This document shows, in pieces, positions 35,651 through 45,571 of a stretch of DNA of 64,000 bases. The DNA is taken from contig NZ_JAQOSO010000079.1 of NCBI RefSeq assembly GCF_030068505.1, forward strand, positions 62,001 to 126,000, given 5' to 3'. The position numbers and the translations under genes are program-made. Position 1 is the first letter of the stretch, and every line of letters begins with the position of its first letter. Source of the stretch: Roseofilum capinflatum BLCC-M114 (GTDB lineage Bacteria; Cyanobacteriota; Cyanobacteriia; Cyanobacteriales; Desertifilaceae). The notes beneath the pieces were generated by a model that saw only the letters and a list, made by a program, of their open reading frames with translations, was not told the origin of the DNA and did not search any database.

Positions 35651-36124
35651 TTATGCTCCTATCAATTCATAAGGTGTACAAATTGTGGGTAACTCATATC
35701 CCAGTTTTAGGCTAATTTGGCGAAGTTTTTTTTGGATATGAGCGTTCGCAATATGCTTACAGTTCCAGGTTAGCAAATAATCGACTGCATAAACTGTAGC
35801 TACAGAAATGTGTAGGGCATCATCAGAAGCATGAAGAGGCAAATTACTCTCCTTGAGAAACTGAGCCGCTAAGTCTTCAACCGAGTCGTTGATATCTAAC
35901 AAATTAAAGTCCTTGACGATTTCCAGTCGTTCATGAGCTTTTTCAATATCTCCTCGTGCGACTTCATCAAGAACAATCTGGGAAATATACAGAGTAAAGT
36001 TCTGTCGATCATTATTCCACCATCTTCTCGTAATTTCTAGATTAGCCATTACAATCAAGTTATTGCTAGGTCGGATTGTCAAATAACCAATGATACTGGT
36101 ATCCAGATAAATTGATTCACTCAT
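35651..36124 (-). CDS. PIN-domain protein (VapC-like RNase)
   Basis: The 157-residue protein has a PIN-type acidic set: SIYLDTSIIGYL (Asp8), Glu in IVLDEVARGD, HASDDALHISVA and a late Asp/Asn region in LLTWNCKHIANA. PIN enzymes are Mg-dependent RNases, often toxins. It is the first gene of a two-gene unit with the 86-residue partner. Promoter and ribosome-binding site are not obvious. Confidence 0.8.
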   Translation of the reverse strand: MSESIYLDTSIIGYLTIRPSNNLIVMANLEITRRWWNNDRQNFTLYISQIVLDEVARGDIEKAHERLEIVKDFNLLDINDSVEDLAAQFLKESNLPLHASDDALHISVATVYAVDYLLTWNCKHIANAHIQKKLRQISLKLGYELPTICTPYELIGA

Positions 36125-36154
36125 ATTTACCTTATTGCCCCGGTTTCTTATACC

Positions 36155-36724
36155 CTATTCATTCTCAATTGATTCATACAAGTCGGAAAACGATACCGTT
36201 AACCCCAAACTCTGTAACGGAAAGGTTTCCCCATCGGGGGTATAAGCCTGAAAATACCATCCCGATTGACCATTGCGCCGGAAAATATCTACACGCTGCT
36301 TGTTCGTATTCACCAGCACATATTCTTCCAGCGTCTCCAAAGTATCATAATCATTAAACTTATCCCCGCGATCAAAAGCCTCCGTACCGGGAGACAAAAC
36401 TTCAATAATTAACTTAGGAAATCCCTTATGCACCGGAGTTTCTCGGTCTCTGGGATCGCAAGTCACCATTAAATCGGGATAATAAAACCGATTCCGTTTT
36501 TCTATACGCGCCTTAACATCATTGAAATACACCTGACAATCCGTTCCTCGCAAGTGATTACGGATCAACATATACAAATTACCACCAATTATATTATGGC
36601 GATCCGTTCCCCCTGTCATTGCATACAGCTCCCCATCAATATATTCATGTCTAATCTTATTGTTCTCTTCCATGTCCAGATACTCTTCCGGACTGATAAA
36701 ATAGGATTCAGAAAGCGCAACCAT
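36155..36724 (-). CDS. Uma2-family (DUF820) PD-(D/E)xK-like protein
   Basis: The 189-residue protein belongs to the large cyanobacterial Uma2 family: FISPEEYLDMEE near the start, then HEYIDGELYAMTGGT, FYYPDLMVTCD, LIIEVLSPGTEAFDRGDKFN and LEEYVLVN. The core resembles restriction-endonuclease folds (Asp, Glu and Lys in place). Biological roles are unknown; copies are numerous in these genomes and often lie near mobile DNA. Confidence 0.88.
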   Translation of the reverse strand: MVALSESYFISPEEYLDMEENNKIRHEYIDGELYAMTGGTDRHNIIGGNLYMLIRNHLRGTDCQVYFNDVKARIEKRNRFYYPDLMVTCDPRDRETPVHKGFPKLIIEVLSPGTEAFDRGDKFNDYDTLETLEEYVLVNTNKQRVDIFRRNGQSGWYFQAYTPDGETFPLQSLGLTVSFSDLYESIENE

Positions 36725-36796
36725 AGCTTTTTACTCTTCCTAGCTTCGTCTGTCTCAGACCCACGTCCCTTATCAGTTTAACCCAGAACCCCAAAA

Positions 36797-36949
36797 ATAT
36801 AGCTAGTCTCAATGAGTTGTGCAACTGGAAATGCCCTCTCCCTATATCCCTCTCCCGTGGGAGAGGGACTTCTGCTCCCCTTCTCCTGCGGGAGAAGGGG
36901 CTGGGGGATGAGGGGCAGTCATTACATAACTCATTTAGGTTTGCTATAT
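36797..36949. mobile_element. MITE-like repeat, copy 2
   Basis: The element has the same ends as the 6247-6425 copy (ATATAGC outward arms, ATGAGTTGTGCAAC inside left, ATTACATAACTCATTTAGG inside right). The CCCTCTCCCGTGGGAGAGGG core is intact and the 26-base extra of copy 1 is absent. The shared ends across unrelated surroundings 30 kb apart argue for transposition. No target duplication is clear. Confidence 0.68.
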
Positions 36950-36987
36950 CTATAATAGAAACCATACCCCATTAATAGACTCCCACC

Positions 36988-37431
36988 ATGAACAGCCAAG
37001 AGGCTAAGATTCTTAGAGCTTCCCTCTATGCTCTTGCCAAAGCCAAATCACCGATTCCCGCTCAACTGATTGATGAATTCCGTAGCCTGGCTCAAAAACT
37101 CCCGGATGAAGACGAAATTTTAAAGTTTGAAGAGCATTTAAGCTCCAATAGTCTCTTATCTGAAGACTATGAAGAAGGGATGCAAAAACAACAAAAAGAA
37201 GAAGTTATCCCTCGAACAGAAACGGAGAAAAATAAACATCGTCCACCTCCGAGTCAGTCTCAAGGTAGGTCGAGCGCAGGTGAGTCTTTGGAACTAGAAA
37301 ATCTTTGTGCCCCCATTCAGCAAACGCCCAATCTCACGGACACATTTAAGCAAAAATTTGCAGAAAGTGACCCGGAAAAAAGCATTAAGCAAAAGCGTCC
37401 AGATTATTATTTATATCTGCTGTATCATTGA
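36988..37431 (+). CDS. Unrecognised 147-aa protein, first gene of a two-gene module
   Basis: I do not recognise this protein. It starts MNSQEAKILRASLYALAKAK, a helical segment of about 65 residues (IPAQLIDEFRSLAQKLPDED). Then comes a flexible Gln/Lys/Glu/Pro/Ser-rich middle and a Lys-rich end (KSIKQKRPDYYLYLLYH). No signal or TM. The next gene starts 43 bases downstream in the same direction. A short helical head with a disordered tail fits an adaptor or effector-associated component, which is speculation. Confidence 0.65.
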   Translation: MNSQEAKILRASLYALAKAKSPIPAQLIDEFRSLAQKLPDEDEILKFEEHLSSNSLLSEDYEEGMQKQQKEEVIPRTETEKNKHRPPPSQSQGRSSAGESLELENLCAPIQQTPNLTDTFKQKFAESDPEKSIKQKRPDYYLYLLYH

Positions 37432-37474
37432 AGGCTTATGTCTGCACACTCTAACGGGTTCTCAATCTTGATTT

Positions 37475-38905
37475 ATGGCTAAATTTTACTATCCCAACCT
37501 AGATTTATTCGTCTACTCCCTACGTGAAGGATTGGGATATAGTCAGACCAATATTGAGGAAAATCATCGCTTGTTTTGGCAACTGTTGCCGAAGTCTCTC
37601 CAGGATTTGCAAGCCAAGGCTTTTACCAACGAAGAAACTGCAAGGACTACCGCTTATCTAGAATTATTACTCCTGGGCGGTTATCAGAGCAATGCTTATA
37701 CATTTTGCCCAGAAGAAACAACGGAGCTACGCTTTTTTCGAGGTTCCTATACTCCTGTTCGTCTGTCTGATGCTTACAGTTTATTAGTCAATTGTAGCTT
37801 ATGCAAACAGGAACCGCAAGAAACGGATGAGTTTTTACCAGAGCGTGAAGCGTCTTCCGTGGTTTCTAGCTTACAAGAATTGAAACACTATCATGAAAAG
37901 TCTGTAAAGCTTGATTTTTTAAATCCATGTCCAGACGGAACTGAGGATCATTGTAAAACCCCTAGTCCATATTTAGGTAAAACTTGGCTTATTTCTGCTT
38001 GTATTGATTTCCAAGCGGATCGCGATTCCATTATCCAAGAGATTTATGAGGTGTTTGGCTTGGAAAATTGGGATGCCACAACTCAGGTTTGGGGTGAATT
38101 TCTCGGAGCGCAGAGTTGCGAAATTTATGAACCTCCACCGCAATGGAAATCTTTGGATCAAACGGTGCATATCTTGGTGTTATTGTTCCCCAATGTGAGG
38201 CAATTCTGTCAGTTTTACCAGAGTTATCCCACTTGGATTAAGCTGTTTCACTACCACAATAAAATCAATTGGGCATACTGGCAAACCCGCGAACTGAAAC
38301 GGAGGATGATGGTTCGTTATGGGGAGAGCTTTGAGATTGCTAAAACTTTACGCGATCTAACTTTATTGGAACTGGAAAAGAAGTTACAAAAGACGACGGA
38401 AACGTTATCGGATTATGTGGATAATATCAGCTATTTTGGCATTCAACCCCACACGATCGCCACTAACCTAACCAATTATGAGGACTGTCTGCAAGAATTA
38501 CAACAGAATTCAGAGACTGATTTAGAGTTCTTAGCACAATTTGCGTCAATTGTCAAGAAAAAATATCTACCGCAAATAGAGAGCGATCGCCAAACCCTCC
38601 ATCAAGGCTTAAGAGTCTTAGAAAATCTGTTACAGAGTATCCGAGGCAAAATCCAAATCGAGCAAACCAAAAGCCAACAGGAACAGATCCAGAGCGATCG
38701 CCAACTCAACGAAACCATCCAAGTCTTCGGTACAGGTCTAGCAGCAGCCAGTATAGCGGCTGCGGTTCTCTCCACGCAAGTGCAACAGCCCCAAACGAAC
38801 CAGGACAAATGGCACTGGGGAGGAGCCTTAAGTGTAAGCTTGCTGATTGGATTCCTCATTGGGGCGATCGCCTCCTTAATCGTAAAATCGAAACGGAAAA
38901 AATAG
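37475..38905 (+). CDS. Unrecognised 476-aa protein with coiled coil and C-terminal two-TM hairpin
   Basis: I do not recognise this protein. The first 280 residues are a mixed domain (YYPNLDLFVYSLREGLGYSQ; Cys pairs at NCSLCKQEP and NPCPDG). Residues about 285-415 are helical and charged (LRDLTLLELEKKLQKTTETL to QIEQTKSQQEQIQSDRQ), consistent with a coiled coil. The end has two TM helices (VFGTGLAAASIAAAVLST and ALSVSLLIGFLIGAIASLI) and a KSKRKK tail. This resembles CorA-like or membrane-disrupting effector layouts in topology only. It is probably cotranscribed with the 147-residue gene. Confidence 0.75.
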   Translation: MAKFYYPNLDLFVYSLREGLGYSQTNIEENHRLFWQLLPKSLQDLQAKAFTNEETARTTAYLELLLLGGYQSNAYTFCPEETTELRFFRGSYTPVRLSDAYSLLVNCSLCKQEPQETDEFLPEREASSVVSSLQELKHYHEKSVKLDFLNPCPDGTEDHCKTPSPYLGKTWLISACIDFQADRDSIIQEIYEVFGLENWDATTQVWGEFLGAQSCEIYEPPPQWKSLDQTVHILVLLFPNVRQFCQFYQSYPTWIKLFHYHNKINWAYWQTRELKRRMMVRYGESFEIAKTLRDLTLLELEKKLQKTTETLSDYVDNISYFGIQPHTIATNLTNYEDCLQELQQNSETDLEFLAQFASIVKKKYLPQIESDRQTLHQGLRVLENLLQSIRGKIQIEQTKSQQEQIQSDRQLNETIQVFGTGLAAASIAAAVLSTQVQQPQTNQDKWHWGGALSVSLLIGFLIGAIASLIVKSKRKK

Positions 38906-38994
38906 CGATCGCCCCATCCCCCTATCACCCCATCCCCTTTCCTGCTACTCTAGTGGCCGACTGGCCTTTAATCAATTCAACTAAACAAATCCTT

Positions 38995-40908
38995 ATGACC
39001 ATTATCGCCGACAACTTCGCTATTGATATCAATAGCTACAAACCCCTCGCCCTCGACCCCAGCCAATCCACCCTCACCGACGAACAACGGGAAGCCCTCA
39101 AATACAACATCCAACTCTGTCGCGACACCCTCATCTTCTTCACCGCTACCGGTGCAGCCAAAGGTGTCGGCGGACACACCGGTGGCCCCTACGACACCGT
39201 ACCCGAAGTCATGATCCTCGATGCCTTCTTCCGGGGAGCGCCCGATAAATTTGTCCCCATCTTCTTCGACGAAGCCGGACACCGGGTCGGAACTCAATAC
39301 CTCATGTCCGTCCTCAACGGCGACATGCCCGCCGAAAAGCTTCTCCACTATCGCGAAGCCCATCATCATCTCCCCGGACACCCCGAACTCGGCCTAACCC
39401 CCGGTGTTAAATTCAGTTCCGGGCGCTTAGGTCATATGTGGCCCTACGTCAACGGCGTTGCCCTCGCCAACCCTGGCAAAACTGTCTTCTGTCTCGGTTC
39501 CGACGGTTCCCAGCAAGAAGGAAACGACGCAGAAGCCGCCCGGTTAGCCGTCGCCCAATACATCAACGTCAAACTGATCATCGATGATAACGATGTCACC
39601 ATTGCCGGAAATCCTTCCAAGTATTTACCCGGCTTTAGCGTCGCCCAAACCCTGGCCGGCCATGGCGTGAAAATTCTCGAAGGCAACGGAGAAGACATTG
39701 ATGACCTCTATAGTCGTCTCTGCGAAGCGGTTAACACCCCCGGCCCCGTTGCAGTAATTAACAAGCGCCCCATGTGTCCCGGTATTGAAGGACTCGAAGG
39801 CTCAAATCACGGTCATGATGTCATTTCCTTGAAATTGGCCCTCGAATACTTAGAGAAACGGGGTCATACTGCGGCGGTAGAATATCTCAAATCCATTGAA
39901 AAACCCTCACAAAGCTATACCTTCCTCGGCTCCAGCGACAAACTTGGCTCGAACCGTAATGTCTTTGGTGAAGCTGTCGTTTCCATTCTCGGTCGCATGA
40001 GCGAAGACGAGCGCAAACAAAACGTTCTCTGCGTGGATAATGACTTAGAAGGCTCCTGTGGCTTAAACAAAATCCATGCCGCTCACCCTGAAATCTTCGT
40101 CAGTGGCGGCATCATGGAGCGCGGTAACCTCTCGGCTGCGGCTGGCTTTGGCATGGAGAAAGGCAAACAGGGAATTTTTGCCACCTTCAGCGCTTTTCTG
40201 GAGATGTGCATCTCAGAAATTACCATGGCTCGCCTCAACTATTCCAATTTGCTCTGTCATTTCTCCCATGCGGGAATTGATGACATGGCGGACAATACCT
40301 GTCACTTCGGCATCAATAATCTATTTGCTGATAATGGCTTAGATGATGGCTATGAAACCAGGGTTTATTTCCCCGCCGATGCCAATCAAATGAAGGCTTG
40401 CGTGGAAACCGTTTTCCCTCAACCGGGACTGCGGTTTATTTTCTCGACTCGCTCTAAGGTTCCCTTCTTACTCGGCAGCGACGGTAAAGAACTCTATGGC
40501 GAAGGCTATACCTTTACCCCTGGCAAAGATGAAGTAGTTCGCGAAGGCACAGCCGGTTATATTGTCAGCTTTGGGGATGGTCTCTATCGCGCTCTGGATG
40601 CAGTTGAGCGGTTGAAGCAAGAGGGGATTGATGTGGGTTTAATCAATAAATCGACCCTCAATGTGATTGATGAGGAGATGATGACCAAAGTAGGAAATTC
40701 TCCCTTTGTCTTGGTGGTTGAATCCTTTAACCGCAAAACGGGTTTAGGTAGTCGCTTCGGTTCCTGGTTACTGGAGCGGGGGTTAACACCGAAGTTTGCT
40801 CATTTGGGTGTGCATAAGGAAGGATGCGGTGGACTGTGGGAACAGTTCCCCTATCAAGGCATTGACCCGGTTGGCATTATGGATAAGGTGAAGGCGTTAG
40901 TGGGTTAA
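38995..40908 (+). CDS. Transketolase-like TPP enzyme
   Basis: The 637-residue protein starts MTIIADNFAIDINSYKPLAL (ATG 38995; the frame is open further upstream into the preceding gene). It has the TPP-binding region GSDGSQQEGNDAEAARLAVA with NDVTI, an N-terminal TGAAKGVGGHTGGPYDTV, and C-terminal pyrimidine and transketolase-C domains (GLGSRFGSWLLERGL). It is shorter and different from the main Calvin-cycle transketolase and is probably a paralogue; the substrate is uncertain. A rho-independent terminator follows. Confidence 0.85.
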   Translation: MTIIADNFAIDINSYKPLALDPSQSTLTDEQREALKYNIQLCRDTLIFFTATGAAKGVGGHTGGPYDTVPEVMILDAFFRGAPDKFVPIFFDEAGHRVGTQYLMSVLNGDMPAEKLLHYREAHHHLPGHPELGLTPGVKFSSGRLGHMWPYVNGVALANPGKTVFCLGSDGSQQEGNDAEAARLAVAQYINVKLIIDDNDVTIAGNPSKYLPGFSVAQTLAGHGVKILEGNGEDIDDLYSRLCEAVNTPGPVAVINKRPMCPGIEGLEGSNHGHDVISLKLALEYLEKRGHTAAVEYLKSIEKPSQSYTFLGSSDKLGSNRNVFGEAVVSILGRMSEDERKQNVLCVDNDLEGSCGLNKIHAAHPEIFVSGGIMERGNLSAAAGFGMEKGKQGIFATFSAFLEMCISEITMARLNYSNLLCHFSHAGIDDMADNTCHFGINNLFADNGLDDGYETRVYFPADANQMKACVETVFPQPGLRFIFSTRSKVPFLLGSDGKELYGEGYTFTPGKDEVVREGTAGYIVSFGDGLYRALDAVERLKQEGIDVGLINKSTLNVIDEEMMTKVGNSPFVLVVESFNRKTGLGSRFGSWLLERGLTPKFAHLGVHKEGCGGLWEQFPYQGIDPVGIMDKVKALVG

Positions 40909-40929
40909 TTGTTAGCGCCCATTGGCATA

Positions 40930-40966
40930 GAAACCCGGTTTGTTGAAAAAATCGGGTTTCTTTTCT
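40930..40966 (+). terminator. Rho-independent terminator after the transketolase-like gene
   Basis: GAAACCCG and CGGGTTTC form an 8-bp stem around a 15-base loop, followed by TTTTCT, 22 bases after the stop codon. The stem sequence belongs to a repeated hairpin also present at 59183-59213. Confidence 0.75.
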
Positions 40967-41005
40967 CTAGGGTTCAACCTAAATGCAAGTATTTTTGATT
41001 GCAAA

Positions 41006-41076
41006 GGCGACACCCGGATTCGAACCGGGGAATAGAGGTTTTGCAGACCTCGGCCTTACCGCTTGGCTATGTCGCC
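41006..41076 (-). tRNA. tRNA-Cys (GCA)
   Basis: On the minus strand a 71-base cloverleaf runs from GGCGACA to TGTCGCC. The anticodon stem and loop read GAGGT-CTGCAAA-ACCTC, giving anticodon GCA (Cys). The T arm GGTTCGAATCC is standard. CCA is not encoded. Confidence 0.95.
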
Positions 41077-41122
41077 GTGTTTGACCACTCTTCCTAGGAT
41101 AACACAATTGAAGAAAGTTTGA

Positions 41123-42085
41123 CTAGACCCTAACGGCATTTTTTTCTCGCCACGGTTCAAGGATAGTTCTCAACCTTGGGGATAACCAGGAATCAAATTG
41201 GGGATAGAGGGGTAAGCGCGATCGCAGATACCATCCGTAAGGTTTGAGAAACTGTTGCAGGTGTTCAGCAGAGGGATGGGGATAGTCAGGATTCACTTCA
41301 TCTTTGGGGCCAAGTCCGCCGAGATCGCTGGCTCCTGCTTCTAAACAGGATAAGAGAATCTCTGGGTAACAGATGAGATTGGGAGGAATTTGTAGGGTGA
41401 TGTCTGGGGGAAGAGTGCGACGCGCAAGGGTGACTAGGTGAGGCAGTTGAGTTAAGTCAAATCTGGGTAAGCTGTTGGTTTGTTGGCTTCCCGGACTGTA
41501 GGGTTGCAGAATGACTTCTTGTATATGATGGTAGGTCTGATGAATTTGGGCGATCGCCTCTAAACTCTGTATTCTGTCAGCTTCCGTTTCCCCAATTCCG
41601 ACTAAAATCCCCGTCGTAAACGGAATTTTCAGCTCTCCAGCCCATCTTAACTGTTCTAATCTTAATCCCGGTTCCTTACTCGGTGCGTGAGCATGGACGG
41701 TTTCCAACAGTTTCCCAGAAACCTGCTCCACCATTAAGCCCATGGAAACATTAACTTCTTTTAAGCCTGCCATCTCCTCAAAGCTCAATGGCCCCACATT
41801 AGTATGGGGCAAAAAACCATAGGAGAGCGCCAACTCCCCTAATGCAGCAATCCGCTTAAACCAACTTCTACGGCGAGGACTAGCTGGATGGACTTCCCCG
41901 CTAAGGATTAAAATCTCACTAATCCCCCATCCAGATAAAGAGGCCAAAATACCTTGAGCTTCTGCTCGGTCTAACCCTGAGTCTTGACCCGGAGCCACTC
42001 GGAAGTTGCAGTAGGTACACTCATTAAAGCACTCATAGGTCGGAACCAGAGTGTAAGCCGGACTATAAGTTACAGTTCTTAACAT
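41123..42085 (-). CDS. cofG: FO synthase subunit 1 (7,8-didemethyl-8-hydroxy-5-deazariboflavin synthase CofG)
   Basis: CofG is a radical-SAM enzyme which, with CofH, makes the deazaflavin FO, used in cyanobacteria as the antenna of photolyases. The 320-residue protein starts MLRTVTYSPAYTLVPTYECF at ATG 42085, with GGGAG eight bases before it; the GTG at 42100 overlaps that site and is rejected. The 4Fe-4S motif CFNECTYC (CxxxCxxC) is intact, followed by GETEADRIQSLEAIA and the C-terminal LEAGASDLGGLGPKDEVNPD. No cofH is in the window. Confidence 0.93.
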   Translation of the reverse strand: MLRTVTYSPAYTLVPTYECFNECTYCNFRVAPGQDSGLDRAEAQGILASLSGWGISEILILSGEVHPASPRRRSWFKRIAALGELALSYGFLPHTNVGPLSFEEMAGLKEVNVSMGLMVEQVSGKLLETVHAHAPSKEPGLRLEQLRWAGELKIPFTTGILVGIGETEADRIQSLEAIAQIHQTYHHIQEVILQPYSPGSQQTNSLPRFDLTQLPHLVTLARRTLPPDITLQIPPNLICYPEILLSCLEAGASDLGGLGPKDEVNPDYPHPSAEHLQQFLKPYGWYLRSRLPLYPQFDSWLSPRLRTILEPWREKNAVRV

Positions 42086-42185
42086 TTCTTTGACTCCCAC
42101 GCATACCCCCAGTGTAGGCAGATCGGGGACGCGAGTCCAAGTTAGGGAAGTGCTTCAGAGACTCGCTGAAAAAATTTTTTTCTGA

Positions 42186-43364
<1,179 letters not shown>

Positions 43365-43397
43365 TTCAAGGCTTGAACTCTTGATTTAATCTAAAAA

Positions 43398-43428
43398 AAC
43401 GCTCTCCGCAAGGGGGGCGTTTTTTTTT
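43398..43428. terminator. Bidirectional terminator between psbA and hli
   Basis: AACGCTCTCC and GGGGGGCGTT pair with a GCAA loop, followed by eight T on the plus strand. On the minus strand the same hairpin is followed by T7, so it can end both psbA and the convergent hli transcripts. Confidence 0.85.
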
Positions 43429-43517
43429 GGGTCTTTTGGGGAAGATCGGCATAAAGATAGAGGTCAGCCAGGGCTGACCTCTATCAAGATATTGTTTAGA
43501 TTAGGGATTAGGCGCGA

Positions 43518-43661
43518 TTACATTAAGCCAAGTTGAGAGAGAATACCTTGGCCAGTCATGAATTCTGTTGCTAAACCGATAATAATCCCTAACATCGCGA
43601 GGCGACCGTTCCAAGTTTCGGCAAAGGCGGTGAAACCGAATTTATTGCTTTGATTTTCCAT
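43518..43661 (-). CDS. hli: High-light-inducible protein (HLIP/Hli)
   Basis: This 47-residue protein is MENQSNKFGFTAFAETWNGR followed by LAMLGIIIGLATEF and a short tail. It has the chlorophyll-binding HLIP signature FAETWNGRLAMLG and one TM helix. Hli proteins protect photosystem assembly and quench energy under high light. It is below usual ORF-length cut-offs and easily missed. It is convergent with psbA, and a possible HLR1 element lies 30 bases upstream. Confidence 0.9.
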   Translation of the reverse strand: MENQSNKFGFTAFAETWNGRLAMLGIIIGLATEFMTGQGILSQLGLM

Positions 43662-43690
43662 GTTTCAGAACTCCGGTTAGATTTCAAGTA

Positions 43691-43708
43691 TCTGTAACTA
43701 AAGTTAAC
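43691..43708 (-). promoter_or_regulatory. HLR1-like site upstream of hli
   Basis: On the minus strand GTTAACTT-TA-GTTACAGA is close to the RpaB-binding HLR1 pattern, two imperfect (G/T)TTACA(T/A)(T/A) repeats two bases apart. HLR1 controls many hli and psbA genes by light. Each half has mismatches, so this is a suggestion only. Confidence 0.35.
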
Positions 43709-43795
43709 ACAAAAAACTGAAGTTCGCAATATTTGTTAACGTTACTTGGCCCAAAGAAGCTCGATCTCCTCCCCAGATGGGGATAGGACAATGGA

Positions 43796-44611
43796 TTAAC
43801 CGATTTCCTTGATGCGCTTTTTGGCTTGTTGCCAAAGTTGCTCCAGTTCTTCGAGGGTATATTCGGATAGGGGGCGATCGCTCATAGAAGCCACCAATTT
43901 TAAGCGCTTGAGGAACTTACGATGGGTATCGTGTAAGGCTTCCGAGGGGTCTAAGTCGAGCCAACGAGCCAGATTAATCAGGGTAAATAAGACATCTCCC
44001 AGTTCTCCTTGTTGAGCCGCTCGATCTTCATGCTCGACAGCCTGTTTAAATTCAGTGACTTCTTCCTCAAATTTGTCCCAGATGCCTTCAATATCATCCC
44101 ATTCAAAGCCAGCCGTGGCAGCTTTTTGAGAAATTTTCATCCCTCCTGTGAGGGGGGGCAAGGTAGCTGCATATCGTTCGAGTTGACTCAAGAGGTTGGG
44201 CGCTTCTCCTTTTTCAGCCGCTTTGATCTCTTCCCAGTTTTGTTTAACGTCCTCGACACTTTCCACATTCACATCAGCAAATACATGGGGATGGCGACGA
44301 ATGAGTTTGTCACTAATACCATCGGCGACTTCTTTGAGGCTAAAGTCTCCATTTTCTTGAGCAATTTGGGCTTGTAAAACAACTTGCATGAGTAAATCAC
44401 CCAATTCTTCAGCGATCGCCGTTTGATCCCCTCCCCGGATAGCATCCACCGTTTCATAGGCTTCTTCAATTACATGGGGAATCAGGGATTGGGGCGTTTG
44501 CGCCAAGTCCCAAGGACAACCTCCCGTGGGCGATCGCAACTGGGCAATCACTTCAATTAACCGTTGCATGGCTTCCAAGCTAGAGGCGATCGATTGTTGA
44601 GAATAGCTCAT
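43796..44611 (-). CDS. mazG: Nucleoside triphosphate pyrophosphohydrolase MazG
   Basis: The 271-residue protein has two MazG folds with the metal motifs EEAYETVDAI and EELGDLLMQVV in the first and EHEDRAAQQGELGDVLFTLI in the second. MazG hydrolyses NTPs to NMP and pyrophosphate and can clean non-canonical nucleotides or lower ppGpp. The start is placed at ATG 44611 (MSYSQQSIASSLEAMQRLIE); the 17 codons before it are translated STRR repeat. It lies downstream of a DUF2227 gene on the same strand. Confidence 0.95.
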   Translation of the reverse strand: MSYSQQSIASSLEAMQRLIEVIAQLRSPTGGCPWDLAQTPQSLIPHVIEEAYETVDAIRGGDQTAIAEELGDLLMQVVLQAQIAQENGDFSLKEVADGISDKLIRRHPHVFADVNVESVEDVKQNWEEIKAAEKGEAPNLLSQLERYAATLPPLTGGMKISQKAATAGFEWDDIEGIWDKFEEEVTEFKQAVEHEDRAAQQGELGDVLFTLINLARWLDLDPSEALHDTHRKFLKRLKLVASMSDRPLSEYTLEELEQLWQQAKKRIKEIG

Positions 44612-44715
44612 GTTTAGGGAATGGGTAATCGGTAATTGGGAAGGGTGAGGGCAGGTTGACAAAAGGAACGGATCGGTTACCTCAATCTAGGAGAACCCAC
44701 CCCTACTACCATAAA

Positions 44716-45315
44716 CTATTTCCGCTTTCTCCTAGTCGGTTTGCGAGCAGTAGAGCGACGACGGGGGGAACGTTTACGGGTGGGGCGTTTTTGCCATAAC
44801 CCTGACCATCCATATTTTCGACAGCGTTTGTAAGTCGAACCAATGCGATCGCTTAAAATATGACTGATCGATCCTAATTCTAAACCCACAAATAGGGCTA
44901 ATCCAGACCAGCGATGCTCTTTAACGATCGTCCAGAGCCATTGTCCCAAATCCGTCCAACCCCACGCCACCGCCGAAAATTGAACTGCGATCGCCGCCAA
45001 CAGAAAGCCTAAAGCCCCAATCCAAAGGAGCAAATAAATCACCCGCACCACCGTTCCAATAATCAACCCATGGGAGAGAAACGAGCGATGATGCAAGCTC
45101 TTTTGATAAGGTATCCACAGCCAACGAAACCATCCCCAACGCTGAAACGGACGCGATCGCAAATCTAGATCTGGACTGAGCATCAATCCACCAAACAGAA
45201 ACCCCCCAGCTATCCATAGAGTTAACTCACTGCTGCGGGTGAGCGCTAACGTCACTCCAGTCACCAAGGGGAGCGTCCAAAGCGTAATGCGATCGTGGGT
45301 AGCGCCAGAAGGCAT
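44716..45315 (-). CDS. DUF2227 membrane metal-binding protein
   Basis: This 199-residue protein has several TM helices and the family start MPSGATHDRITLWTLPLVTG. Metal-binding-type motifs SPDLDLRSR and HHRSFLSHGLIIG contain conserved Asp and His, and SISHILSDRIGS follows. The C-terminus is a very basic tail (KRPTRKRSPRRRSTARKPTR), which looks nucleic-acid or membrane-surface binding. Its function is not known. Confidence 0.8.
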   Translation of the reverse strand: MPSGATHDRITLWTLPLVTGVTLALTRSSELTLWIAGGFLFGGLMLSPDLDLRSRPFQRWGWFRWLWIPYQKSLHHRSFLSHGLIIGTVVRVIYLLLWIGALGFLLAAIAVQFSAVAWGWTDLGQWLWTIVKEHRWSGLALFVGLELGSISHILSDRIGSTYKRCRKYGWSGLWQKRPTRKRSPRRRSTARKPTRRKRK

Positions 45316-45387
45316 AAAATTGAGTTCAAAAAAAAGCTTGCGTTATCTAATCTAGTTTGCTACACTAATATCTTGTGAGTCAAATGG

Positions 45388-45460
<73 letters not shown>

Positions 45461-45571
45461 TTCATCACACCATCCTAATCTATTCAATTCAAGCCAGCAA
45501 TCTGTTGGTCAAGTTTCTGTGTGGTTTAAAATATCGATCGCAAGCCTCTCTCGCTAGATACTCGATATCCC

